Source: Alphaproteobacteria bacterium (lineage in GTDB: Bacteria > Pseudomonadota > Alphaproteobacteria > UBA11222). Taken from it: DNA of 44,586 nt. The notes under the pieces are model-generated. The model was not told where the DNA came from and searched no databases. It saw only the letters and a list, made by a program, of their open reading frames with translations. Below are positions 24,211 through 32,638 of the stretch, piece after piece. Position 1 is the stretch's first letter; every line of letters starts with the position of its first letter. Made by a program: the position numbers and the translations under genes. The DNA lies in the NCBI GenBank assembly GCA_009693835.1, contig SHWM01000013.1, positions 1 to 44,586 of the forward strand, read 5' to 3'.

Positions 24211-25512
24211 TCACTTTGGGACACTTAGCCTCGCCGCTATCTTACGGCAAAACATATCGCGCGAGGGAGGTTCTTTGTATAGGATCGCCTGCTGCAAATT
24301 AGCATGGCTGGTGCCTTCGACCCTCGCCAAGACTGGCTTGAACTGGCCTGGCCGCAGGTGGTCGTGATCGAAGCGATATGTCATGAAAATAATGTTAACA
24401 GTCTCCGATTTCACATTAGATGACCTCATAAAGTCCGCACGTTCCACAATATTGCGGTAAATCTGTTCCTGAATGACTGCTACGATTTTAGATTTCCAGT
24501 GGTGATGGAAATAACCTTTACGGATTAATTGAGTAATATATCGTTTGTATACGTTGTCCCAATTCAGTCCATAAGTGGGGCGACGATCAAGCTGTTCTAC
24601 CCGCCGGAGAGCATCATATGCTTTTCTTACAGATCCCGTGATGTCAATGGCCTGAAGCTCTACCGATAAAAACTGCCCAACACTTCCATTAGGCAGCATA
24701 TCAGCAATAACAAAATCGACATTGCCAAAACCCGCCATTTTTACCTCCGGCGCGATCCGCGGGTTATCTGGCGGCACACCGGGCCAGCAATATTCAACAA
24801 CGTCTTTTAAGAAATCGACTGCATGAAAACGCTTCGGACATACGCAAATCAGATCGTCCGAAGGATTCAAAGGCTCGTTGTTTCCACGCCATATGGAACA
24901 AACTGGATAAGGCTCATCGGGATAAGACGTGCTGCGCTTGGGGCATCGAGTGCCGATGAACGGGGATTCCCAAGCGATTGCCAATAAAAAAATTCTGCGG
25001 CGTTCTTGCGCAACGCCATATTGTTCAGCACGAAGTATCCTAGTTTCGACATTGTAGCCCAATTCACTTAACCCATCGACGATCTCTCTCATTGCAAGGC
25101 CGCCTCCCGCTGAGGTAATGCCCGTCACATTTTCCATAACAACCCATTTGGGCATCAAACCATCGACTATTCTCAGATATTCGCGGAACAGATTGCTGCG
25201 CTCATCATGAAGACCGCGTTGGTGATTGTAGACACTAAAGGCTTGGCAGGGCGGGCCACCTATAAGGCAATCCAATTCGCCCTTCCGCAGTTTAGAGGCC
25301 CAAAAAAAATCGACGGCGGAAAGTGATTGAATGGGGCCAGCAAGAAAAACCGCGCCGTGATGGGTGGCCGTATAGGTCATACCAGAAAATTTATCTACGT
25401 CATTGCCGACGAGGACTCGAAAACCAGCCTGACGAAAGCCCTCTGACAACCCGCCAGCCCCGCAAAACAGGTCAATTACTGTCAGTGAATTGGCTCGTTT
25501 TTTCCGACTCAT
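24211..25512 (-). CDS. chimeric protein: C5 DNA methyltransferase front half joined to NotI-like nuclease half
   Basis: 433 residues. Residues 11-178 carry C5-methyltransferase motifs I (LFCGAGGLSEGF), IV with catalytic Cys89 (GGPPCQAFS), VI (MENVTGI) and VIII (QERRRIFLLAI). Motifs IX, X and a normal target-recognition region are absent. From about residue 185 the sequence changes: four Cys (190, 205, 223, 225) in RCPKR / PVCSIWRG / ICVCPKRF, then Glu256, Asp266 (NVDFVIAD) and Glu285-x-Gln287 (LSVELQAIDITGS), an order that recalls the NotI-type restriction enzyme (Cys-bound metal plus a D...ExQ nuclease site, from memory). I infer a fusion or deletion that joined a methyltransferase and its partner nuclease near residue 181. 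Lower GC and AT-rich codons than neighbours indicate transfer. No separate nuclease or complete methyltransferase is adjacent. Confidence 0.7.
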   Translation of the reverse strand: MSRKKRANSLTVIDLFCGAGGLSEGFRQAGFRVLVGNDVDKFSGMTYTATHHGAVFLAGPIQSLSAVDFFWASKLRKGELDCLIGGPPCQAFSVYNHQRGLHDERSNLFREYLRIVDGLMPKWVVMENVTGITSAGGGLAMREIVDGLSELGYNVETRILRAEQYGVAQERRRIFLLAIAWESPFIGTRCPKRSTSYPDEPYPVCSIWRGNNEPLNPSDDLICVCPKRFHAVDFLKDVVEYCWPGVPPDNPRIAPEVKMAGFGNVDFVIADMLPNGSVGQFLSVELQAIDITGSVRKAYDALRRVEQLDRRPTYGLNWDNVYKRYITQLIRKGYFHHHWKSKIVAVIQEQIYRNIVERADFMRSSNVKSETVNIIFMTYRFDHDHLRPGQFKPVLARVEGTSHANLQQAILYKEPPSRDMFCRKIAARLSVPK

Positions 25513-25573
25513 GAAGTGCCGCCGCTAAATCCCTAGAGAATAACTACCCTTTTTGTGTGAACGCGTTAAGCGT

Positions 25574-26689
25574 TTAATTTGCGAACAAATCCATCTGATC
25601 GCCGGGGCGCAGCGGAACCTGAAATTGCGACACATCAAGTTTTCTGACGCCTGCGTTAAACCCGATCCGGCGCACGGCAATGTGAAAACGCGCAGCGATC
25701 ATGTCCGCATAGGGGCCCTGCCCGCGCATGCGGGAATGGAACGCCGCATCATTATCCCTGCCGCCGCGTACATCACGCACCAGTGACATGACCTTGTCGG
25801 CGCGGTCGGGAAATTCATTCACCAGCCATTCGCGAAACAGGGTTTTGATCTCCAGCGGCAGCCGCAGCATGACGAAGCCGGCGCTTTTCGCGCCTGCCGC
25901 ATGGGCCGCCTCCAATATGGTCTCGATCTCCATATCATTGATGGCCGGAATGACAGGCGCCGCCATCACCCCGGTGGGGATACCCGCCTCGCTGAGGTGA
26001 CGGATGGTTTGCAGCCGCCTGCAGGGCGTCGCCGCGCGCGGCTCCATGCGCCGGGCCAGGCCGCGATCAAGTGTCGTGAGCGAGACAAACACCTTGGCCA
26101 GCCCGCGCGCCGCCATATCCGAAAGAATATCAATATCGCGGGTGATCAGCGCCGACTTGGTGACGATCGAAACCGGATGATTGAAGCGGTTCAGAACCTC
26201 GAGTATGCCGCGCGTAATGCGATAGTTTTTTTCTATCGGCTGATAGACATCGGTGTTGGTGCCCATGGCGATTGGCTGCGGCCGGTAATTGGGATTGCGC
26301 AGTTCTTTTTCCAGCAGGGCAGGCGCTTCCGGTTTGGCCAGCAGCCGGCTTTCAAAATCCAGCCCCGGAGAAAAACCCAGAAACGCGTGTGTCGGGCGTG
26401 CAAAACAATAAATGCAGCCATGTTCACACCCGCGATAGGCGTTGATTGAGCGGTCAAAGGGAATGTCCGGTGACGTATTGCGGGTAATAATGGTCCGCGT
26501 CGTATCCATCATGACACTGGTTTTGCGCGGCGGCGGCGTTTCATCCAGCAGGCCCCAGCCATCGTCCAGCGTCACATGCTGCACCGGTTCATAGCGGCCG
26601 CTGGCGTTTGAAACGGCGCCGCGCCCCCGCCTTGCTTCCGGATGCATAACGGCCGCGCCATCGCGCATCTGTCCAATTACCGTATCCAT
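25574..26689 (-). CDS. PA0069-type radical SAM protein (SPL-like)
   Basis: 371 residues from ATG 26689, preceded by GAAGG at 5 nt; an upstream in-frame ATG at 26722 has no SD. The radical SAM cluster motif appears as CEHGCIYCFARPTHAFLG (C-x3-C-x2-C), after SINAYRG, and the family's DGWG, MGTNTDVYQPIE, VTKSALITRDIDIL and GVMAAPVIPAINDME follow. It binds a 4Fe-4S cluster and cleaves S-adenosylmethionine; the reaction of this PA0069/Rv2578c-like group is not established, with spore-photoproduct-lyase-like sequence suggesting nucleic-acid work. It is divergent from the TIGR04283 gene. Confidence 0.88.
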   Translation of the reverse strand: MDTVIGQMRDGAAVMHPEARRGRGAVSNASGRYEPVQHVTLDDGWGLLDETPPPRKTSVMMDTTRTIITRNTSPDIPFDRSINAYRGCEHGCIYCFARPTHAFLGFSPGLDFESRLLAKPEAPALLEKELRNPNYRPQPIAMGTNTDVYQPIEKNYRITRGILEVLNRFNHPVSIVTKSALITRDIDILSDMAARGLAKVFVSLTTLDRGLARRMEPRAATPCRRLQTIRHLSEAGIPTGVMAAPVIPAINDMEIETILEAAHAAGAKSAGFVMLRLPLEIKTLFREWLVNEFPDRADKVMSLVRDVRGGRDNDAAFHSRMRGQGPYADMIAARFHIAVRRIGFNAGVRKLDVSQFQVPLRPGDQMDLFAN

Positions 26690-26788
26690 GCTCGCCTTCT
26701 CATCTGAACGAAAAGAGAACATTTATAGAACATAATATGATTATAGTAAAGTCTTTTTTACAAGGCCCGCACCGCGTAAATTGCCGGG

Positions 26789-27469
26789 ATGTTAAGTGTG
26801 ATTATCCCGACTCTGAATGCCGAAAAGAACCTGCCCCAGACCCTGAGCGCCCTGATACCTGGGGTGGTCAGCGGCCTGATCAAAGAGGTCGTCGTCTCGG
26901 ATGGCGGATCTGTCGACCAAACTTGTGAAATTGCAGAAAGCACCGGCTGCAGGTGTGTTTCCGGCCCGCCGGGCCGTGGCGCGCAACTGGCGAAGGGGGC
27001 ACGGGCCGCGCGCGGGGACTGGCTGCTGTTCCTGCATGCCGATACCGTTCTTTCCCCCGGCTGGGACGAGGAGGTTTCAAATTACATGTCGCAGGGCTAT
27101 GCCGCCGCCCATGCGGGTGTGTTCCGTTTTGCACTCGACGACTTTCGCCCCCAGGCGCGGCGGCTTGAGACGATGGTCGCCCTCCGCTGCTGGGTCCTGG
27201 CGCTGCCCTACGGGGATCAGGGGCTGCTGATGCACCGCAGCCTGTATGACCGGACCGGGGGCTACGCTGAACTGCCGCTGATGGAAGATGTCGATCTGAT
27301 CCGCCGGATTGGCCGTAAACGGCTGATCTATTTCCGCAGCACGGCGCAGACATCGGCCACCCGTTATATTTCGGACGGTTATGTGCGCCGGCCCTTGCGC
27401 AATCTGTTCTGCCTGTCGCTATTTTTCCTGCGTGTGCCACCGCGCCTGATCGCCCGGCTGTATGGATGA
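26789..27469 (+). CDS. TIGR04283-type glycosyltransferase (GT2)
   Basis: 226 residues. GT2 features: LSVIIPTLNAEKNLPQTL, VVVSDGGSVDQT (donor-binding DGGS), GRGAQLAKGARAARGDWLLF with LHADT (the DxD-like position), LPYGDQGLLMHRSLYDRTGG and LMEDVDLIRRI, then two basic hydrophobic segments (LRNLFCLSLFFLRVPP) near the C-terminus suggesting membrane association. The family is listed as arsenosugar-biosynthesis-associated in TIGRFAM naming. No ArsM or ArsS gene is present here, so that function is not supported by context. It overlaps the next gene by 4 nt. Confidence 0.82.
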   Translation: MLSVIIPTLNAEKNLPQTLSALIPGVVSGLIKEVVVSDGGSVDQTCEIAESTGCRCVSGPPGRGAQLAKGARAARGDWLLFLHADTVLSPGWDEEVSNYMSQGYAAAHAGVFRFALDDFRPQARRLETMVALRCWVLALPYGDQGLLMHRSLYDRTGGYAELPLMEDVDLIRRIGRKRLIYFRSTAQTSATRYISDGYVRRPLRNLFCLSLFFLRVPPRLIARLYG

Positions 27470-28122
27470 ACCGTCATTTGATAATATTCACCCGCGCGCC
27501 GCAGTTGGGCCGTGTGAAGCGGCGGCTGGCGGCGGAAATTGGCGCCCTGGCGGCGCTGCGGTTCCACCGCGCCATGCTGGCGCGGCTGGCGCAGGGCGCC
27601 GGCAGGGACAGAAGATGGAAAACTTGGGTGGCCATAACGCCGGATGTCTGTCCTGCAGGCGGGATCACCCTGTTGCGCGATTTTGCGTTCCTGAAACAGG
27701 GTGGGGGCGATCTGGGCGACCGCATGGCGCGCTGTTTCCGGCCCCTGCCTCCGGGGCCGGCCATCCTTGTGGGCAGTGATATTCCGGATATTTCGGCCCG
27801 TCATATCGCCAGCGCATTTGCAGCACTGGGCCGCAACGATTTTGTGTTTGGCCCGGCCAGTGATGGCGGCTATTGGCTGGTGGGCCTCCGGCGGACGCGC
27901 GCCCTGACTGGGCCGCATGGCAGGAACCTGTTTACCGGGGTGCGCTGGTCAGGCCCCGATGTGCTGCAAGACACAATCACGGCGCTGGGGCCCCGCACAC
28001 ACGTCGGATTTACCGCAACGCTATCGGATGTGGACAATGCCGCTGATTATCATCACTGGCGCCGCTTATGTTCTTCAAGGCGCGGCATGATCTCGACGAA
28101 ATTGCACGGCCTGAACCGGTAA
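27466..28122 (+). CDS. TIGR04282/DUF2064-type glycosyltransferase-like protein
   Basis: 218 residues, starting within the preceding stop (ATGA). HLIIFTRAPQLGRVKRRLA, FLKQGGGDLGDRMARCF, AILVGSDIPDISARHIASAF and FVFGPASDGGYWLVGLR are the conserved blocks of DUF2064, a nucleotidyltransferase/glycosyltransferase-A-like fold that usually follows a TIGR04283 gene, as here. The pair probably works on one sugar-linked product. The last 70 nt overlap the convergent moaB gene. Confidence 0.82.
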   Translation: MNRHLIIFTRAPQLGRVKRRLAAEIGALAALRFHRAMLARLAQGAGRDRRWKTWVAITPDVCPAGGITLLRDFAFLKQGGGDLGDRMARCFRPLPPGPAILVGSDIPDISARHIASAFAALGRNDFVFGPASDGGYWLVGLRRTRALTGPHGRNLFTGVRWSGPDVLQDTITALGPRTHVGFTATLSDVDNAADYHHWRRLCSSRRGMISTKLHGLNR

Positions 28123-28595
28123 TCCAGCTGCCATTGCAGGATTCCGTCCCAACCATCCTTGCAGGCGCCTGGCGAGCCGGGCAGCGCAAACAGATAGGTG
28201 CCGCCAGCTATACCGGCAGTGGCGCGCGACTGCACGGTGGACACACCGATTTTTGCGTAACTGATGGCGTGAAACACGGAGGAAAATCCGTCGATTTCCT
28301 TTTCATAAACAGAATGAAACGCCTCCGGCGTCACATCGCGCCCCGTCAGGCCGGTGCCGCCGGTTGAAATCACGACGTCAATCTCCGGATCCAGGATCCA
28401 GCGCCGTAGTTGCGCAACGATCAGATCCTGATCATCCCTGATTATTTCGCGCGCCGCCAGGCGATGGCCCGCCGCCAGAATGCGCGCCGCAAGTATATCG
28501 CCGGATTTATCATCCGCACGGCCGCGGGTATCGGAAACCGTCATCAGGGCAATGGAAACGGGAATGAATTCCCTAGTTTCATCCAGTTCAGGCAT
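28053..28595 (-). CDS. moaB: molybdenum cofactor biosynthesis protein B (MoaB/MogA-like)
   Basis: 180 residues. SIALMTVSDTRGRADDKSG, IISTGGTGLTGRDVTPEAF-type block (VVISTGGTGLTGRDVTPEAF), EIDGFSSVFHAISYAKIG, SRATAGIAGGTYLFALPGSPGAC are the MoCF_biosynth signature, in which GGTG-x3-D binds molybdopterin. It adenylylates or otherwise handles molybdopterin in cofactor assembly. It follows the lytic transglycosylase gene after 47 nt on the same strand and converges with the TIGR04282 gene, overlapping it by 70 nt. Confidence 0.92.
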   Translation of the reverse strand: MPELDETREFIPVSIALMTVSDTRGRADDKSGDILAARILAAGHRLAAREIIRDDQDLIVAQLRRWILDPEIDVVISTGGTGLTGRDVTPEAFHSVYEKEIDGFSSVFHAISYAKIGVSTVQSRATAGIAGGTYLFALPGSPGACKDGWDGILQWQLDYRFRPCNFVEIMPRLEEHKRRQ

Positions 28596-28642
28596 ATGGG
28601 CAATCCCATTAACAGATCATATCGCCAGTGTGGCGCGCGGGA

Positions 28643-30385
28643 TTATAATTGCGGCCAGCTTCCTTCGGCAACCGCATCCAAAGAGTTCCCCGGAACGCCC
28701 ATCCGGTGCTGATAAATCCAGTAGTCCGCCAGAACCTTTGCTACATACTGGCGCGTATTGGCATAGGGCAGGCTTTCCAGGAACAATAATGTGTCCACTT
28801 TATCAGACCGCTGCTGCCAGTTTTCAACAACACCAGGTCCAGCGTTATAAGAGGCTATCAGGGAGAACAAATCACTCCGTCCTGTCTTGTCCACCAGATA
28901 TTTGAGGTAATATTGCCCGAGCGTCAGATTATATTCCGGATCAAACAGCTGATCACGCGAGGCGTTTGGCAGGCCTCTGGCACGCGACACGAACCTGGCC
29001 GTGGCTGGCATCAGTTGCATTAACCCGCGTGCGCCGCCCTTGCCCTCGGCCGTCGCGACAAAGTTGCTCTCCTTCCGCGCGATTGCATACAACAGGGCGG
29101 CATCCACCTTAAACCCGCCATGCGGACGCCAGTCCGGCAGCGGATATAATCCCGCCATCCAGACATTACCATTGGCGCGCGCCGTCTCGGCAATGCGGAT
29201 CAGGCTTTGCGGCAGTTTGAGCGATCCCGCCACCGCCAGCAGGCGCTCATCATTTTCAGGGCCCAGGCGATTATGCAGCAGCTGCATTTCCTTGTCCGCC
29301 AGCGCTGTCTGCCCAGCCTCGCGCAGCGCCAGCACACGCCCGAAGCCAGGATGGCGTTGCAGCGCGGCGATATCCATCTGTGTCACCGGGGGCAACGACC
29401 AGTCAAAGGGCAACGCCTTTCCCAATTGCCTGTAGGCCAGCATGCCGTACAGCGTATGCGGATAGCGCGCCGCGGTCTGAAGGTGCTGATTGACCCTTTG
29501 TGGCTGGCGCACTGCCAGGTTGGCGCGCGCCGCCCAATAGGCCGCCGCAGTTAGCGAGGCCTGATCCGCATAGGGGGACTGCCCATCCGCCATCGCGGAA
29601 AAATGTGTGACGGACTGATCCATGCGCCCAAGCCGCCAGGCGGCAAGGCCGGCCGTCCAATGCGCCTCCGGTACGATTCTGCCATTTCGCGCGGCCGCCT
29701 CCGAGGCAAGCTGCAGCGCGTCCTCATCACGTCCTTCACCGAAATAGGCCTCCGCTATGGCCTGCCGTTCAATATCTATTTCAACCGCATCCAGGCGGCT
29801 GACGGCGTCGCCGCTTTGCAGATAGGCATAGGCAGCGTCGGGATCAGACTTTTTGAGTAACCCCTTCAGGCGAAGATGGATCACGGCACGCTTCTGCACG
29901 GCCGCTTTTGAACGTAATGCCGGAGAACGGTATTCCTTGATGACTTCATGAGCCGTTCCAGAACGGACAGCGGTAAACACGGGTCTGCGCGGGGGCGGCG
30001 CATCGGCCGCGCGTTTGCGCATGGCCAAGGCGTAAATCCGGGCTGCCTGGGGGTAATCAGCATACTGATCAAGCCACTGCCGGAGTTCTTTATAACTTGA
30101 ACGATAGGCGGCCGGGTGCAGATAACGCTGTGCAAGCACATGCCCCAGGAGCCGTTTGTCTGAAATTTTATCCATCAGTGCGGCCGCGCCGTGCATATTC
30201 CCCTGCGCCTGCAGCGTAAAAACATGCCGATAGATATCCGAATCAGCCGTGGGAAGGGCGCGTGGCATTTCGCTGGCGCGCACAGCGCCGGAAGCCATGA
30301 CCCACAGGCCAGTCAGCACAACGGCACATACCAGGCCCCGTATAAGGGTGGCGGCACCATACCGTGCTAGATTTTCTGCCTTCAC
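28643..30385 (-). CDS. slt: soluble lytic murein transglycosylase
   Basis: 580 residues from a GTG with GAGGGG 5 nt upstream. Residues 12-37 form a signal peptide (LIRGLVCAVVLTGLWVMASG, cleavage near VRASE). A long superhelical alpha domain (residues ~40-405) precedes the C-terminal SLT domain with catalytic Glu439 (YAIARKESNF), GARGLMQLMPATARF, DPEYNLTLGQYYL and LIASYNAGPGVVENW. It cleaves glycan strands of peptidoglycan in the periplasm to 1,6-anhydro ends. It is the second-to-last gene of the minus-strand series that starts at fabA. A perfect 7-3-7 palindrome is 13 nt upstream of the start. Confidence 0.92.
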   Translation of the reverse strand: MKAENLARYGAATLIRGLVCAVVLTGLWVMASGAVRASEMPRALPTADSDIYRHVFTLQAQGNMHGAAALMDKISDKRLLGHVLAQRYLHPAAYRSSYKELRQWLDQYADYPQAARIYALAMRKRAADAPPPRRPVFTAVRSGTAHEVIKEYRSPALRSKAAVQKRAVIHLRLKGLLKKSDPDAAYAYLQSGDAVSRLDAVEIDIERQAIAEAYFGEGRDEDALQLASEAAARNGRIVPEAHWTAGLAAWRLGRMDQSVTHFSAMADGQSPYADQASLTAAAYWAARANLAVRQPQRVNQHLQTAARYPHTLYGMLAYRQLGKALPFDWSLPPVTQMDIAALQRHPGFGRVLALREAGQTALADKEMQLLHNRLGPENDERLLAVAGSLKLPQSLIRIAETARANGNVWMAGLYPLPDWRPHGGFKVDAALLYAIARKESNFVATAEGKGGARGLMQLMPATARFVSRARGLPNASRDQLFDPEYNLTLGQYYLKYLVDKTGRSDLFSLIASYNAGPGVVENWQQRSDKVDTLLFLESLPYANTRQYVAKVLADYWIYQHRMGVPGNSLDAVAEGSWPQL

Positions 30386-30397
30386 TCCAACCCCTCA

Positions 30398-30414
30398 ATT
30401 GTTGGTGCAACAAT
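30398..30414. promoter_or_regulatory. perfect 7-3-7 palindrome upstream of slt
   Basis: ATTGTTGGTGCAACAAT: arms ATTGTTG and CAACAAT around GTG, between the uracil-DNA glycosylase gene and slt and ending 12 nt before the slt start. It could be an operator, or a weak attenuating hairpin in the leader. No U-run follows. Confidence 0.4.
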
Positions 30415-30469
30415 AAACCATTAACCATTGCGCACACAAGCAGGGAATACCGCTCCAGTAAATCTGCTT

Positions 30470-31369
30470 TTAGTTAACGGGCAATGAATCCAGCCGCATT
30501 CGCAGTGTGATCAAATCCTGCCAGGCCTGCCTTTTTTGCGCCGGCTGACGCAATAAAAAGGCGGGATGAAATGTCGCCAGAGCAGGAATTTCCTTTTCAC
30601 CGGCCCGGTATATTTTCCAGCGGCCCCGTAAGCGCATGATTCCCTCGTTCGCATTAAACAACGCCTTGACGCTGATGCCGCCAAGCAGCAGCAATAAATC
30701 CGGCGAAGCCAGTTGAATATGCCGCTCGATGAATGGCAGGCACATTGTAATTTCAGCGTTGGTGGGAGTGCGGTTGCCTGGCGGCCGCCAGGGAAGAATA
30801 TTCGAAATGTAGACCTGACTGCGATCCAATTGTATCGCCGCCAGCATGCGGTCAAGCAACTGACCGCTGCGCCCCACGAAGGGCAGGCCCTGCAAATCTT
30901 CATCACGGCCTGGCGCCTCGCCTACCAGCATCACCCGCGCCTCTGGGTTGCCATCCGCGAACACCGTATGTTTGGCCGTGGTCTTTAGCGCGCAGCCCTC
31001 GAAATTTTCGATCGCCTGACGCAAGGACGCCAGATCATGACAGGCTGCGGCAATTTCGCGTGAGGAAACCAGATTCCCCCCCTCCGCCTGAAAGGGGGAA
31101 GGTTGGGGCGGGGGTCTAAGGGGCGAGGGTAAATTCGGGGCGGTCACATTGATCCCCTCCCTGCCCCTCGGCTTTTCACCCGCCTGGGCGAAGCTGAAGC
31201 TTCGCTCCGGCGTAGCCTGGGGAGGGAAAACCAGAGCGGAGTCTTTCGCGGCAGCGTCCACAAACTGATCCGCGGGAGACAGGCCTATCGCCTCGTCCGC
31301 CCCCGCCTCCATCTGCCAGCGCAGCAGCGCCAGCATCTGTTCACGCGTTGTCTGTTCATCCAGAATCAT
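30470..31369 (-). CDS. uracil-DNA glycosylase (family 4-like), with a repeat-derived linker
   Basis: 299 residues. The catalytic domain (about residues 105-295) shows [67 protein letters not shown] and [12 protein letters not shown], the motifs of the alphaproteobacterial family-4 enzymes that excise uracil from DNA. Residues about 50-98 (ending [13 protein letters not shown]) are unlike the family and correspond to an interspersed palindromic element inserted in frame in the variable linker; the catalytic part is intact, so activity is probably kept. Stands downstream of trxB by 45 nt and upstream of slt. Confidence 0.88.
   Translation of the reverse strand: MILDEQTTREQMLALLRWQMEAGADEAIGLSPADQFVDAAAKDSALVFPPQATPERSFSFAQAGEKPRGREGINVTAPNLPSPLRPPPQPSPFQAEGGNLVSSREIAAACHDLASLRQAIENFEGCALKTTAKHTVFADGNPEARVMLVGEAPGRDEDLQGLPFVGRSGQLLDRMLAAIQLDRSQVYISNILPWRPPGNRTPTNAEITMCLPFIERHIQLASPDLLLLLGGISVKALFNANEGIMRLRGRWKIYRAGEKEIPALATFHPAFLLRQPAQKRQAWQDLITLRMRLDSLPVN
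31076..31222 (-). repeat. interspersed palindromic element, copy 1 (inside uracil-DNA glycosylase gene)
   Basis: G/C-rich arms: forward strand CCCCCCTCCGCCTGAAAGGG then GGAAGGTTGGGGCGGGGGTC at one side, and CCCCTCCCTGCCCCTCGG at the other, with an inner perfect hairpin GCGAAGCT/AGCTTCGC near 31190-31207. The same core (CCCCYTCCCCCTGnAAGGGG followed by GAGGGTTGGGGAGGGGTC-like sequence) is found at 40871-40984 and 44278-44405. All three copies can encode PPxPSPFxxEG in one frame. It adds about 49 codons without breaking the reading frame. Confidence 0.7.
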
Positions 31370-31414
31370 ACGCTATCCTATCGGCGCCGGCGGCCAGAAA
31401 CCAGATGATCAGCC

Positions 31415-32356
31415 CTAATGCCCGGCCAGAAACTTTTCCGCCTCCAGCGCCGCCATGCAGCCAAGCCCGGCGGCGGTGACCGCCTGACGGAATATCTTGT
31501 CGGTTACGTCGCCAGCGGCAAAAACGCCCGGTATATCGGTGGCCGTCGAGTCCGGCGCCTTGAGCAGATAGCCGTCCCTGTCCATGGGCAGAACGTCCTT
31601 GAAGATGGCCGTCGAAGGGCTGTGGCCGATGGCGATGAAAACGCCATGCGCCGCGACTTCCTGCAATGCCCCGGTTTTGACATTGCGCAGACGCGCGCCA
31701 GTTACGCCAGGCGGATTTTCCGTACCCAGAATTTCATCAATTTCACTGTCCCAGACGAAGCTAACTTTTGGATTGGAGAACAGCCTGTTCTGCAGGATTT
31801 TTTCCGAACGCAGACTGTCACGCCGGTGCACCAGCGTTACCTTGTTGGCGAAATTGGTCAGGAACAGCGCTTCTTCCACTGCCGTGTTGCCGCCGCCAAC
31901 GACCAGCACTTCCTTGCCGCGATAGAAAAACCCGTCGCAGGTGGCGCAGGCCGAAACCCCAAAGCCCTTGAAACGCTCCTCTGTCGGCAGGCCCAGCCAG
32001 CGCGCCTGCGCGCCGGTGGCGACAATGACCGCATCAGCGGAATAGATGTCGCCGCTGTCGCCGGTGCAGCTAAAGGGGCGCGATGCAAAATCCACTTTGG
32101 TAATGTAATCGTTGATCAGCCGCGCGCCCACATGCAACGCCTGATCGCGCATCTGTTCCATCAGCCGGGGCCCCTGAATGGTTTCGGCAAAGCCCGGATA
32201 GTTTTCAACGTCCGTGGTGATGGTGAGTTGCCCGCCCTGATCGAGACCCGTCACCAGAATAGGTTCCAGCATCGCCCGCGCGCCATAAATCGCCGCTGTA
32301 TATCCAGCCGGGCCGGAGCCAATGATCAGCAGGCGCGAATGATGCTGTGACGGCAT
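31415..32356 (-). CDS. trxB: thioredoxin reductase
   Basis: 313 residues. FAD site LLIIGSGPAGYTAAIYGARA (about 8-27), redox-active CATC in SACATCDGFFYRG, NADPH site VLVVGGGNTAVEEALFLTNF and VHRRDSLRSEKI, and the second FAD contact IPGVFAAGDVTDKIFRQ. It reduces thioredoxin with NADPH in the cytoplasm. It starts 1 nt after the DUF4282 gene ends and precedes the uracil-DNA glycosylase gene, all on one strand. Confidence 0.95.
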   Translation of the reverse strand: MPSQHHSRLLIIGSGPAGYTAAIYGARAMLEPILVTGLDQGGQLTITTDVENYPGFAETIQGPRLMEQMRDQALHVGARLINDYITKVDFASRPFSCTGDSGDIYSADAVIVATGAQARWLGLPTEERFKGFGVSACATCDGFFYRGKEVLVVGGGNTAVEEALFLTNFANKVTLVHRRDSLRSEKILQNRLFSNPKVSFVWDSEIDEILGTENPPGVTGARLRNVKTGALQEVAAHGVFIAIGHSPSTAIFKDVLPMDRDGYLLKAPDSTATDIPGVFAAGDVTDKIFRQAVTAAGLGCMAALEAEKFLAGH

Positions 32357-32357
32357 G

Positions 32358-32594
32358 TTATTTTGTCCGGATCTCTTGCAGGGCTTCGTTTATCTTGAAC
32401 AGAACGATAATCAGTTCAGACCAGACCCGGGCGGCGAACATGCCACCGGCGATGACCATCAGCCCGGAGAAAAAGCTGCCCGCCAGCATGGTTCCAATAC
32501 CGGAGACGGGCGCAACCAGAAGCAGCACCCAGTAGAACACCGTGATGACTTTTGGAATGATCATGGTGTCCAGAAACAGCAGATCCCGCATCAT
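32358..32594 (-). CDS. small membrane protein, DUF4282-like
   Basis: 78 residues. LLFLDTMIIPKVITVFYWVL begins two membrane segments (about residues 10-33 and 40-57), then a short cytoplasmic tail WSELIIVLFKINEALQEIRT. The FLDTMIxPKxI start and the WSELIIVLFKINE-type ending are typical of DUF4282 proteins, whose function is unknown. It is positioned between fabI and trxB with only 1 nt to the latter. Confidence 0.75.
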   Translation of the reverse strand: MMRDLLFLDTMIIPKVITVFYWVLLLVAPVSGIGTMLAGSFFSGLMVIAGGMFAARVWSELIIVLFKINEALQEIRTK

Positions 32595-32638
32595 GCTTAT
32601 CCTCCCGGTTACTGACCGCCAGTGTCAGGGCAACCCTG

